From: Cepaea nemoralis
Lineage: Eukaryota > Mollusca > Gastropoda > Stylommatophora > Helicidae
NCBI GenBank assembly: GCA_014155875.1
Contig: JACEFZ010028133.1
Span: 184,501-248,500, forward strand
DNA length: 64,000 nt
Direction: 5' to 3'
In this document: positions 1-10,456 of the stretch, in pieces
Layout of the letters: every line of letters starts with the position of its first letter
Numbering within the stretch: position 1 is the stretch's first letter
Notes under the pieces: generated by a model
Database searches by the model: none
Seen by the model: only the letters and a program-made list of their open reading frames with translations
Told to the model about the DNA's origin: nothing
Made by a program: the position numbers and the translations under genes

Positions 1-135
1 GTCAAGGATATGCACTACTGATGAGCTCAAACGAGTATAGTGCTTCCATGTTGACGTGGACAAGGCCTTAGATTCGTACCGGAATACGATCAGCGTTGCC
101 AGTAGTGGCTTGTGCTCAATGTTCAAATATCAAAT
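1..135 (+). repeat. Interspersed repeat fragment, inverted copy at 57705-57849
   Basis: The first ~135 bases match the reverse complement of 57705-57849 with scattered substitutions and a small indel. Shared blocks include GATATGCACTACTGA, TTGACGTGGA and ATACGATCAGCGTTGCCAG. The copy is cut by the window edge, so its full length and class are unknown. No coding potential is seen. The window thus has two members of an undetermined repeat family in opposite orientation. Confidence 0.75.
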
Positions 136-336
136 CCCGAAACAAAAACAAAAACAAATAAATCAATTTGATTACTTCTTTAACAAGCATCACCAAAAAT
201 ACTGGGTGTGTTGGCTTAAAAACCTGCTGCTGTCTGAATGCTGCTGCTCTCTTTTTTGTTTGACTTTTTTGCTAGCTGTTTCGTAAAAACAATTAAAGCA
301 AAAACCTCTTTTACACATCTACAGGCATTTTGGATA

Positions 337-410
337 TATGATGCTAGAGCCATATTGTTATAGACCGAACAGCACTCAGTGTGTGATGTGGCCAGTATCA
401 TGGCAGCTAG
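337..410 (-). repeat. Fragment of tRNA-derived SINE family D
   Basis: This stretch resembles the left part of the element at 37605-37835: a GCTAG..ATAG block, then ATGTGG(C/T)CAGTATCA. It is a short 3'-end piece. Between 136 and 336 I see nothing but AT-rich sequence. Confidence 0.45.
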
Positions 411-507
411 CCCTTTAAGCTCAAGCGAATGTAAGCCTGAGAATCAATAATGCAGAATTGTTTTGAGACAAACTTGAGCCAGCTAACTAATTGGTATATT
501 GACCAAC

Positions 508-965
508 CTTCAGGTTCATCCTGCTCTGTCTCTGTCATCCACTGCAGCACTTTGAATGACTTTGACTGCTTTTTAGGATTTGTGCCCATGTTAATGTTGA
601 TAGGAGACTCATCGATCTCAGATCTGGGTCCAGTTTGCCGGGAAGGGACGTAATCTGACTGTACAAGTCCAACTGGTTTCTTTGATGTTTTGACTGTTGT
701 ATCGACATCATCTACATCAGATTTAATGCTTGTTTGCCGGGATGGCAGATAATCTGACTGTAACTGTCCAACTGGCTTCTTAGTTGCCTTAAAGGTAGTA
801 TCAACATCGCCTGGGTCAGATTTAGTTCCTGTTTGCCTGGAAGGAAGGTAATCTGATTGCATCTGTCCAGTTGGTTTCTTTGGAACCTTAGAAGTAGAAT
901 CCTGATTACTTTCTTTATTGATATAAAAGTCGGACTGAATTTGCCCCGCCGACTTCTTTCGATAT
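508..965 (-). CDS. Zasp-like: PDZ-LIM (Zasp/PDLIM-like) gene, exon with 33-residue repeats and pre-LIM motif
   Basis: The exon opens after a TTTACAG acceptor at 966; its first base completes the GG|A glycine codon begun in the 2711-2616 exon. It reads GYRKKSAGQIQSD, then about three tandem ~33-residue repeats (KKPxGxxQSDYxPSRQT, spacer of about 16), then KSFKVLQWMTETE. That last motif resembles the conserved segment just before the first LIM domain in ALP/Enigma/Zasp adaptors, which bind alpha-actinin at Z-discs or stress fibres. The 3' limit is uncertain: a plausible donor (GAAG|GTTGGT) would end the exon at 508. Without splicing, the frame stays open to a stop at about 407, giving a 33-residue tail with no recognisable domain. 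The LIM exons should lie left of base 1. Family assignment is fairly firm; orthology to a named gene is not. Confidence 0.8.
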
Positions 966-1382
966 CTGTAAACATAATGAAAATAATTAATCTTTGATAC
1001 AACATTTAATAAGCCAACTACTTTATGTTATTGTGCATATATGTTGTATAAGCCAACTATTATATGTTATTGTGCATTCAATCTTCAAATATTAGCATGT
1101 ATTTAGAACAGTAATTGTATGCACTTATACCCGACGTGTGATGAAATGTAAATTGTGAATTCTTAATTCTCTTCAAGGCTGCACTTCTGAAGCAAAATTA
1201 ATCTTCCCCAACATACAAGAGCAGTTGTACTTATTGTAAGTTCAAAACAATTTCATTGGCTGGAACCGTACGTTCGGATGAAGTATGTATACCAGATATT
1301 ACACTTATGGCTAACAACTACGTTCTTCACTTTTGTAAGTGCATTTGATTACCTGTACTGTTGTCTGGAGAACAATCGCCAG

Positions 1383-1625
1383 TAATAGTATCATATTTAT
1401 TCAGCTTCCTCTTATAATCCAAAACAATTGGCTTTCATCATCCTGTCTATCCACAGCCTCCTGTCTCATGTACTGTTAATTATGTTCCTCCATGTCATGC
1501 TGCTAATATGTCTAGCATCATCTCTCGTGGCCTTCCCCTGCCTCTCTTCCCCTCTAAGTTCCCTGCAGTCATTATGTACTCAGCTTTCCCTTCTCATGAT
1601 CTGTCCAAAGAATGTGGATTAATTG
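1383..1625 (-). pseudogene. Non-LTR retrotransposon 3'-end ORF fragment
   Basis: Read on the minus strand, about 45 residues resemble the C-terminal tail of RTE-like reverse-transcriptase polyproteins: FFGQIMRREKL, then LRGEERQGKATREMMLD and a W-H-G motif. Related tails occur at 32225-32605, 14455-15250, 10457-10785 and 62790-63290. It sits inside an intron of the PDZ-LIM gene, in the same orientation, and is too broken to be expressed. From 966 to 1382 I see only unremarkable intron. Confidence 0.6.
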
Positions 1626-1709
1626 TTTTTTTGATACAAATTAATTTTTTTGTGAGTTAATTTCTATCAAAGCATCTTCATTATGCTTTTATCTGCCCAT
1701 GGTTTGTTT

Positions 1710-1855
1710 TTTTGTGCTCGCTTGCTTTGAACTCAAGCGTAATCCACACACTACTTCGAATAGTGCTGAAATGAATTTTGCATGTAAATTAGCTTTCCCT
1801 ATTAACAGTGTCTCTCGCCATCAGACGTGATTTCATCATTTTTCAATGAAACCAC
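1710..1855 (-). repeat. SINE family B, 3' part
   Basis: The segment with GCTTTGAACTCAAGCGTAAT and the later CTCTCGCCATCAGACGTG aligns with 3285-3575 and 40480-40760. Only the part distal to the tRNA-like head is present. The next ~250 bases (1856-2098) hold nothing recognisable. Confidence 0.65.
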
Positions 1856-2109
1856 ATCTCTGAAGCTTTCACATAATTCCTCACTATTCTGATCATTGTC
1901 CTTTATTCACTTCTGTTCCTAAAGACTGACTCAATATAGATCTTAAGAACTCATGTTTTTCACCTCAACTGTCAAAGATATATTGCAGAGAATATTCTTC
2001 ATTTTGCTTGGGATCTACTTAGCTATTTGAAATAAGTACTCAAATATTTTCTGAACTTCATGAGAAGGAAATGTGCTGAGAAAATGAGTTTTACACTTCA
2101 CTTTATTAT

Positions 2110-2361
2110 AAAAAAAAGTCGCTTAAAAGTCGACAGGGTCGACTTCATCGCACCGAGTTTTAACCCATATGGCTCGGTCCCTTTCCGCAGCGCGGAAAGC
2201 GTTGCACAAAGCACGAACTCCGTAGCTTTTAGCGACGACCCACAGGAGTCTCCGAAACATTTAACTCTTAAACCGAAGGGTGCGGCCCGGAATCGAACCC
2301 ACAACCTTCAGAGCACGAGTCAAACGGCTTGACCACTTCGACACAGAGACTCCCAGAGACT
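2110..2361 (-). repeat. tRNA-derived SINE, family E, full length
   Basis: This is an inverted relative of the element at 49981-50226. The right side carries a tRNA-like head (B box-like GGGTTCGATTCC on the minus strand); the left end has repeated AAGTCGCTTAAAAGTCGAC. Flanks CACTTTATTAT (2099-2109) and CATTTTATTAT (2362-2372) form a likely 11-bp target duplication with one mismatch. It lies in an intron of the PDZ-LIM gene. Confidence 0.75.
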
Positions 2362-2615
2362 CATTTTATTATGCAGAAACCTAGTATATGTGAATACCTA
2401 ACACTTCACACCTTATGACAGTGTCAGTTATAGGATTACCTGTAGCTTTGTGAACATGTACAGACATGGTATCAGGGTATTGTTGAACATGCAGGCAATG
2501 ATATAAATAGCTCACAACTAACCAATGTGATCACAGGAGAAAGTACATTTGGACATTCTAAAAAGTACTAAATATTTAACTGACATTTGGTAAATTAATT
2601 ATTCCAGCTGCTTAC

Positions 2616-2711
2616 CCGCCAAATTGATCTTGTGTTTCTGTTTCTTCTTCCTGGCCTTGCTGGTTGGTTTGACCTCCTTTTGGCTTTGGTGCTGTTGGTG
2701 GTCCTATTTTT
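2616..2711 (-). CDS. Zasp-like: PDZ-LIM (Zasp/PDLIM-like) gene, GPPTAPKPK exon
   Basis: A 96-bp exon lies between the acceptor ATTACAG and the donor GGCGG|GTAAGC. The first base completes the lysine codon AA|A left open by the 4328-4207 exon. It then encodes 31 residues beginning KIGPPTAPKPKGGQ and ending in a Gln/Glu/Thr-rich stretch, and leaves GG for the next exon. The proline-rich PPTAPKPK block could bind an SH3-type or similar partner (inference). The exon is too short to stand out on ORF length; the evidence is agreement of frame and splice sites on both sides. Confidence 0.83.
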
Positions 2712-2884
2712 CTGTAATATTAATCAAGATCATTCTTCATTCCTTGCAACGTATCATAGAGTGTAATGCCCAAATATAATAAAATACACAAAATTACATC
2801 TTTTACAGTTGATGAGATTCTAGATTACAGTTTGAGTTTCATGTTTGTAATAATATATAGAACTGTTTCAAATTGCACTATTAT

Positions 2885-3228
2885 TAGATCTATCATGTAT
2901 TAGATCTATCATGTATTAGATCTATCATGTATTAGATCTATCATGTATTAGATCTATCATGTATTAGATCTATCATGTATTAGATCTATCATGTATTAGA
3001 TCTATCATGTATTAGATCTATCATGTATTAGATCTATCATGTATTAGATCTATCATGTATTAGATCTATCATGTATTAGATCTATCATGTATTAGATCTA
3101 TCATGTATTAGATCTATCATGTATTAGATCTATCATGTATTAGATCTATCATGTATTAGATCTATCATGTATTAGATCTATCATGTATTAGATCTATCAT
3201 GTATTAGATCTATCATGTATTAGATCTA
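2885..3228. repeat. 16-bp minisatellite, about 21 near-identical copies
   Basis: The unit TAGATCTATCATGTAT repeats with essentially no variation over ~344 bp. Each unit contains the palindrome AGATCT. Such uniformity implies recent expansion or homogenisation. It lies in the intron between the 4328-4207 and 2711-2616 exons. Confidence 0.97.
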
Positions 3229-3284
3229 AAGGATTCTGAATTTTAAAAACAGTAGTAGGATTTATTTTATAATTTCTTTTTGGG

Positions 3285-3575
3285 TTCACTCACCTTGAAC
3301 TCAAACATAGTCAACACATGTGCTACTAATTAGAGTGCACTGGATTGATTTTTGCATGTGGATTAGGTTCATTGCACTAGTACCAGTGTCCCTCACCATC
3401 AGCGACTCTAGAGGTACTTGTAATTTACATCCCCAAGTCAATGATGAGAAGTCAGCACTTTAGTCCAACTGCTCGGTGTAGGGGTTGAATCCGCTACCTC
3501 GGCATCAGCACATGGGATGTTTAAGAATAAGCACTCTTATCCATTCGGCCATGCTGACTTCAGTTTTTTATTGTC
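3285..3575 (-). repeat. SINE family B (tRNA-derived)
   Basis: The minus-strand reading starts near 3570 with a tRNA-like head (GGCCGAATGGATAAGAGTGC, then a B box-like stretch), followed by AGTTGGACTAAAGTGCTGAC and a body shared with 40480-40760 and 52335-52575. The tail lies near 3285. The stretch 3576-3836 shows nothing recognisable. Confidence 0.8.
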
Positions 3576-3836
3576 TATTGTCTATTGTGTATCCCTGGGT
3601 GCATGTTGCCTCGTTTGTTAATCTACCCTTGTTGTTAAGATTTGTAGTGTGGGTAACACCCATGGAGACATTCCAAAGCCAGCTGTGCTTTCTTGGTTGT
3701 ATCGGATTGTTTTGAGGACTCTTGATGTATATCCATCACTTTCTTAATCTTCTTTTGGCACTATTTCCAGATGATTTTGCTTGTTTGCTTTCTTTTTAGC
3801 ATTTGACAAAATTTCATTCTCACTTTTTATTTAGTT

Positions 3837-4005
3837 GCTTGTCCTTCACAGGATGTAGCAGTCAACCCCAGCATATTGGTTGGCCGTGATTCTTGGGCAA
3901 GTTTTACATTCAGTAGTTTATCGCTGTGTTTCGAACCCAGGTATACAGGATTATGAACCTCGTCCGTAACACCTTTGCCACGGAGAGCGATTCACTAGAT
4001 TCACA
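3837..4005 (-). repeat. SINE family C copy
   Basis: The sequence begins with the inverted tail TCCTTCACAGGATGTAGCAG, continues with TTTACATTCAGTAGTTT, and ends in GTGTTTCGAACCCAGG and a degraded tRNA-like head (CGTAACACCTTTGCCACGG). It matches the family seen at 51988-52241 and 60095-60335, with internal loss. Confidence 0.8.
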
Positions 4006-4206
4006 CTAGATGTCCAAAAAATTAATAGCAAGGTACAGAAAATGTGGCTCTAATGTGGCACAGATTTGCAGTTTAAAAATGTGAGAAAGAAAAACATGTA
4101 AATAAATATCTATAATTACAATAAAATCGAAAAATAATTGCAATCAAATCATATATGTCGAAAGAAACATTACTGTAAGAGTATACGGAGGAAAGTTCCT
4201 ACTTAC

Positions 4207-4328
4207 TTTTTCAGTTCTGAAAGATCAATTCCATATGAGAAAGGCTTTGGCCCTCCACTTTTGGCAGAGCTGAGTACTGCACTGAGAAGCTGGTCTGGAA
4301 CTTTCTGTTCTTCAGATTCCTCATTTGG
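4207..4328 (-). CDS. Zasp-like: PDZ-LIM (Zasp/PDLIM-like) gene, 122-bp linker exon
   Basis: The exon starts after TTATTGCAG and ends GAAAAA|GTAAGT, a strong donor. It enters in phase 0, matching the CAG end of the 13242-11577 exon, and leaves two bases that the next exon completes. It encodes 40 residues, PNEESEEQKVPDQLLSAVLS followed by a stretch ending PFSYGIDLSELK. The acidic start and leucine-rich middle suggest a short helix before a loop rich in Gly, Pro and Lys. No catalytic motif is present; as part of an adaptor linker it probably serves as a docking segment (inference). The same reading frame continues upstream into intron sequence, but the acceptor and frame agreement argue against including it. 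Confidence 0.85.
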
Positions 4329-4334
4329 CTGCAA

Positions 4335-4480
4335 TAAATATCTCTGATTTATCAAACACGATTTAAACTTCCACATCATGAAAATAAAAATCCCTGTCTC
4401 ATTGGGGATTTTAACACACGACCACTGGACGAGCAGGCAAGCAAGCATGCAAAACCATTGTGCTACTAGGTTTGGCCTGA
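4335..4480 (-). repeat. Diverged tRNA-like SINE head
   Basis: The piece around GGGGATTTTAACACACGACC and GACGAGCAGGCAAGC looks like an inverted tRNA-derived head; GACCACTGGACGAGCAGGC resembles sequence at 57555-57600. The family is not resolved. Confidence 0.35.
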
Positions 4481-4504
4481 CAATCAGACAAGTGTCTGAA
4501 ACTA

Positions 4505-4735
4505 TGCAATACCTAAAGGAGCTGCAGTGGCATGGTGGTTAGCTTGCATGCCTGTCAAGACAGTAGTCTTCTTTCAATATCCTGCAGAGGCAGGATGATG
4601 TTTTCCAATGATTTTGCCTCTGGGGTCGACCCAGCCTCATAAAATGGGTTCCAGAAAATTTTCAGAATTTTCTGGGAATTATCATGGGGGATAAGGTGAT
4701 GAATAAAGGAACTGACCACCCCACAGCATATGTTA
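4505..4735 (+). repeat. tRNA-like SINE, single copy in window
   Basis: GTGGCATGGTGGTTAGCTTG gives an A-box-like start and GTAGTCTTCTTTCAATATCC sits where a B box is expected. A body with GGGGTCGACCCAGCCTCATA and a short tail follow. No second copy is seen here, so this is a call from architecture only. Confidence 0.5.
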
Positions 4736-4799
4736 TTGGCAAGAATATGTGAAGGCCTAATATGTCATACACTAATGTGCAGTTATAGTTAATTAGACA

Positions 4800-7700
4800 G
4801 CGTCTATACTATTACAATAATAAAGTACCCAGACAATCACACAGTCCCAAGACAACCCTCAGAGTACCAAGACATCCCTCACAGTGCCAAGGCAACCAAA
4901 CAGAATATAGATAATTGCACAGTACCAAGACAACCACACAGTATTCACTGACAAAATATATAGACAATCATATGATATCTAAGCAATGACACAATACCCT
5001 GATGATCTCACAGTACTTGACATAACATTTAGGTAATCCACTAGTACCTGGACAATCAAGTGGTACATGGTAAAGTACATGTGTTTGTATAATGACAAGG
5101 TGCCTGAACAATCACAAAGTATCTAGACAGTCACATGGCATCTAGACAGTCACACAATATCTAGACAGCCACACAGTTCTAGACAGTCACACAAAATCTA
5201 GACAGTCATACTGAATTTAGACAGTCACACAGTTCTAGAAAGTCACACAGTATCTAAACAATCACACATCTAGACAGACACACAGTTCTAGACAGTCACA
5301 CGGCATCTAGACAGTCACACAGCATGTAGACAGTCTCACAGCATCTAGACAGGTCACACAGCATCTAGACAGTCACACAACATCTAGACAGTCACACAAC
5401 ATCTAGACAGTCACACAGCATCTAGACAGTCACACAACATCTACACAGTCACACAACATCTAGACAGTCACACAACATCTAGACAGTCACACAGTAAGTA
5501 GACAATCACACAGTAAGTAGACAACCACACAATAAGTAGACAGTCACACAGTAAGTAGACAATCACACAATAAGTAGACAACAAACAAGGAAGTAGACAA
5601 TCACACAGTAAGTAGATAGCCACACAGTAAGTAGACAACCACACAGTAAGCTGACAACCACACAGTAAGCAGACAACCACACAGTAAGTAGACAATCACA
5701 CAGTAAGTAGACAACAAACAAGGAAGTAGACAATCACACAGTAAATAGACAACAAAACAAGTAAGTAGACAATCACACAGTAATTAGACAACAAAAAAGT
5801 AAGTAGAAAATCACACGGTATGTAGACAATCACATGGTAAGTAGACAATCACCCTTTAAGAAGACAATCATACAATAAGTAGACAACAAACAAGTAAGTA
5901 GACAATCACACAGTAAGTAAAAAATCACATGGTAAGTAGACAATCACACAGTAAGCAGATTACCACACAGTAAGTAGACAATTACACAATAAATAGGCAA
6001 CAAACAAGGAAGTAGACAATCACACAGTAAGTAGATAGCCACACAGACACAGTAAGTAGACAACCACACAGTAAGCTGACAACCACACAGTAAGCAGACA
6101 ACCACACAGTAAGTAGACAATCACACAATAAGTAGACAACAAACAAGGAAGTAGACAATCACACAGTAAGTAGATAGCCACACAGTAAGTAGACAACCAC
6201 ACAGTAAGCTGACAACCACACAGTAAGCAGACAACCACACAGTAAGTAGACAATCACACAATAAGTAGACAACAAACAAGGAAGTAGACAATCACACAGT
6301 AAATAGACAACAAACAAGTAGACAATCACACAGTAATTAGACAACAAAAAAGTAAGTAGAAAATCACACGGTATGTAGACAATCACACGGTAAATAGATA
6401 ACAAACAAGTAAGTAGACAATCACACAGTAATTAGACAACAAAAAGTAAGTAGACAATCACACAGTATGTAGACAATCACATGGTAAGTAGACAATCACA
6501 CGGTAAGTAGACAATCACACGGTAAGTAGACAATCACACGTTAAGTAGACAATCATACAATAACTAGACAACAAACAAGTAAGTAGACAATCACACGGTA
6601 AGTAAAAAATCACATGGTAAGTAGACAATCACACAGTAAGCAGATTACCACACAGTAAGTAGACAATTACACAATAAATAGGCAACAAACAAGGAAGTAG
6701 ACAATTACACAGTAAGTAGATAGCCACACAGTAAGTAGACAACCACACAGTAAGCTGACAACCACACAGTAAGCAGACAACCACACAGTAAGTAGACAAT
6801 CACACAATAAGTAGACAACAAACAAGGAAGTAGACAATCACACAATAAATAGACAACCACACATTAAGCAGATTACCACACAGTAAGTAGACAATCACAC
6901 AATAAATATACAACAAACAAGGAAGTAGACAATCACACAGTAAATAGATAGCCACACAGTAAGTAGATAGCCACACAGTAAGTAGACAACCACACAGTAA
7001 GCTGACAACCACACAGTAAGCAGACAACCACACAGTAAGTAGACAATCACACAATAAGTAGACAACAAACAAGGAAGTAGACAATCACACAGTAAATAGA
7101 TAACAAACAAGTAAGTAGACAATCACACAGTAATTAGACAACAAAAAAGTAAGTAGAAAATCACACGGTATGTAGACAATCACACGGTAAATAGATAACA
7201 AACAAGTAAGTAGACAATCACACAGTAATTAGACAACAAAAAAGTAAGTAGACAATCACACAGTATGTAGACAATCACATGGTAAGTAGACAATCACACG
7301 GTAAGTAGACAATCACACGGTAAGTAGACAATCACACGTTAAGTAGACAATCATACAATAACTAGACAACAAACAAGTAAGTAGACAATCACACGGTAAG
7401 TAAAAAATCACATGGTAAGTAGACAATCACACAGTAAGCAGATTACCACACAGTAAGTAGACAATTACACAATAAATAGGCAACAAACAAGGAAGTAGAC
7501 AATTACACAGTAAGTAGATAGCCACACAGTAAGTAGACAACCACACAGTAAGCTGACAACCACACAGTAAGCAGACAACCACACAGTAAGTAGACAATCA
7601 CACAATAAGTAGACAACAAACAAGGAAGTAGACAATCACACAATAAATAGACAACCACACAGTAAGCAGATTACCACACAGTAAGTAGACAATCACACAA

Positions 7701-9140
7701 TAAATAGACAACAAACAAGGAAGTAGACAATCACACAGTAAGTAGATAGCCACACAGTAAGTAGATAGCCACACAGTAAGTAGACAACCACACAGTAAGT
7801 TGACAACCACACAGTAAGCAGATTACCACACAGTAAGTAGACAATTACACAATAAATAGGCAACAAACAAGGAAGTAGACAATCACACAGTAAGTAGATA
7901 GCCACACAGTAAGTAGACAACCACACAGTAAGCTGACAACCACACAGTAAGCAGACAACCACACAGTAAGTAGACAATCACACAATAAGTAGACAACAAA
8001 CAAGGAAGTAGACAATCACACAGTAAATAGATAACAAACAAGTAAGTAGACAATCACACAGTAATTAGACAACAAAAAAGTAAGTAGACAATCACACAGT
8101 ATGTAGACAATCACATGGTAAGTAGACAATCACACGGTAAGTAGACAATCACACGGTAAGTAGACAATCACATGTTAAGTAGACAATCATACAATAACTA
8201 GACAACAAACAAGTAAGTAGACAATCACACGGTAAGTAAAAAATCACATGGTAAGTAGACAATCACACAGTAAGCAGATTACCACACAGTAAGTAGACAA
8301 TTACACAATAAATAGGCAACAAACAAGGAAGTAGACAATTACACAGTAAGTAGATAGCCACACAGTAAGTAGACAACCACACAGTAAGCTGACAACCACA
8401 CAGTAAGCAGACAACCACACAGTAAGTAGACAATCACACAATAAGTAGACAACAAACAAGGAAGTAGACAATCACACAGTAAGTAGATAGCCACACAGTA
8501 AGTAGACAACCACACAGTAAGCTGACAATCACACAGTAAGCAGACAACCACACAGTAAGTAGACAATCACACAATAAGTAGACAACAAACAAGGAAGTAG
8601 ACAATCACACAATAAATAGACAACCACACAGTAAGCAGATTACCACACAGTAAGTAGACAATCACACAATAAATATACAACAAACAAGGAAGTAGACAAT
8701 CACACAGTAAATAGATAGCCACACAGTAAGTAGATAGCCACACAGTAAGTAGACAACCACACAGTAAGCTGACAACCACACAGTAAGCAGACAACCACAC
8801 AGTAAGTAGAGAATCACACAATAAGTAGACAACAAACAAGGAAGTAGACAATCACACAGTAAATAGACAACAAATAAGTAAGTAGACAATCACACAGTAA
8901 TTAGACAACAAAAAAGTAAGTAGACAATCACACGGTATGTAGACAATCACATGGTAAGTAGACAATCACACGGTAAGTAGACAATCACACGGTAAGTAGA
9001 CAATCACATGGTACTTAGCCAACAACACATCACTTATACAACTACACAGTGCTTATACAACTACACAGTGCTAATACAACTACACATCGCTTATACAAGT
9101 ACACAGTGCTTATACAAGTACACAGTGCCTACTAGATAAT
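4800..9140. repeat. Intronic satellite, ~19-bp unit, with higher-order repeats
   Basis: About 4.3 kb built from GTAGACAATCACACAGTAA-like 19-bp units. The left part (4800-5480) is diverged (ATCTAGACAGTCACACAGC type); the right part is more uniform and ends in CACAGTGCTTATACAAC variants. Unit variants (ACAACAAACAAGGAA, GATAGCCACACAGTAA, GCAGATTACC) recur in fixed order, giving blocks of about 0.8 kb, and long stretches recur at an offset of 1767 bp (6800-7122 versus 8567-8889). The array lies in the intron between exons 13242-11577 and 4328-4207. The Cys/Leu/Tyr-rich minus-strand ORFs it contains are by-products of the repeat. Confidence 0.97.
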
Positions 9141-9588
9141 TACACTGTACTTTATTAGGAGTTGAAATGGAAAGAATGGTTCCTGGAAGACGACCAACAT
9201 GATGATAGACGCAGGGCATTAAAGACATTCCGAACATGAAAATGCATGAAACAGGGAAACTGGCATAGTATTAAAAGGCTTTTAAATGTGTTGTGATATG
9301 AGCACATTCTGCAAGGACTTACTGTCTGAATATGATTACTGAGACAAAGACAGCATGCATAGACCATCTCGGAATACATCACGAAAGCACAAAAGAATCT
9401 GCCAGCTATGCAAGATAATTCTTGTCAGCATGCTACAGTTTTCTATTTGCCTATTGTCACTATGCCTATACTTGGTGTTGCATTTAAAACTGCAGCTTAT
9501 TTCTCCTATTAAATGTCTTCAAAAAATAAGTACTCAATACATAATCAGGAAATATAATATTTATCAGGCCTGACTTATTTTAGAGTTT
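9141..9588. other. Intron sequence with no recognised feature
   Basis: AT-rich single-copy-looking sequence follows the satellite. I see no splice-bounded exon, RNA gene or repeat that recurs elsewhere in the window. Confidence 0.5.
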
Positions 9589-9695
9589 AATCAAAAACTG
9601 ACATCACAGCTCTTGGGAATTCCCATATGTGCTCTGTCATCTTCAAGAGCCAGCGTAGAGTCCCAATATTTGTGACACCAGTTACAGCCTGATTG
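9589..9695 (-). pseudogene. LINE 3' end, RNase H-type family
   Basis: On the minus strand this reads GTLRWLLKMTEHIWEFP, the C-terminal signature also present at 19669-19910 (TLRWLLRMGTEHLWECPECC), 31060-31230, 42565-42705 and, as a related form, 43181-44008. Only the last ~35 codons remain. Confidence 0.7.
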
Positions 9696-9699
9696 TGTC

Positions 9700-9990
9700 C
9701 ATCTGTGTCAATCAATGGGTGTGGAAAAGACTGGCACTCAACAGGACACATGTTGCGAGAACCTGATAATAGGATAACTGGAAAGTCATTTCTCTGGAAC
9801 ATAGATAACAGAAGATATAGACGGAGACCCAAAAACACTCTAAGAGAATTGGAAACAGCGATGATTAACATGAGGGAGGGCATGGAGGAAGCTGCAGAAG
9901 ATAGCAACAGATAGATGGTCTGGTTGGTGTGAGCTGGTTGAGAGCCTGTGCTCTAATTGGGGTTAAAGGGCAGGAGATGAACAAATGTGA
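9700..9990 (+). pseudogene. LINE 3'-end ORF fragment
   Basis: Plus-strand translation gives GHMLREPDNRITGKSFLW, then RRRPKNTLRELETAMINM, the basic C-terminal tail typical of non-LTR reverse-transcriptase polyproteins (G-H-x-L-R, R-G-R-P-K-x-T-W-R-like). In-frame stops follow. It abuts the opposite-strand fragment at 9589-9695. The next 300 bases (9991-10286) hold nothing clear. Confidence 0.65.
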
Positions 9991-10286
9991 GGCAGATGTC
10001 CGGATGAGTCAATTTGATAAGAGTGTGTGCAATCTACAGTGCAAGATAGTTCAAGTGGGTGTATACTCTGGCTGTCTTATTTAGCAACTGTGCTTAATAA
10101 AGGCAAAATTAAATGTAGATTATCGGTGATGATTAGTGCACCAAGTGGTCACTGCAGACATGAAAATGCATGAAGGAAAGTTTAACAGCAGAAATTAATA
10201 TAGTGCCTTATTTTGTCTGCTACTATCTGAATTAACTGAGTAGGCTCTCTTCTGGCTCTTGTATGCTGTTTACTGGTGTTTAATCG

Positions 10287-10304
10287 CTGCTGCTGCTGCT
10301 GCAT

Positions 10305-10362
<58 letters not shown>
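10287..10362. repeat. (CTG)/(CTA) microsatellite
   Basis: A few CTG triplets lead into about 20 CTA triplets. Confidence 0.95.
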
Positions 10363-10363
<1 letters not shown>

Positions 10364-10456
10364 GCAGGTCTCAGGGTTGAACCAGATGCAGACAACCGTG
10401 ACTCTCCAATCCTCTGTTGTCTTATATTTTGATGAAGTTGGCTTTGCTTTTATTAT

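Noticed and set aside
2098..2332. Overlapping 90- and 68-codon frames on opposite strands
   Set aside because: They lie in a family E SINE whose sister copy at 49981-50226 does not preserve them.
5468..8889. Multiple 70-94-codon minus-strand frames rich in Cys, Leu, Tyr and Val
   Set aside because: They are translations of the 19-bp satellite and overlap one another in different frames; the apparent membrane-like character is a composition effect.
4800..9140. CRISPR-like array of short repeats
   Set aside because: Repeats are contiguous 19-bp units without unique spacers, in a eukaryotic intron. The same applies to the 16-, 24-, 30-, 31-, 32-, 42- and 48-bp arrays.
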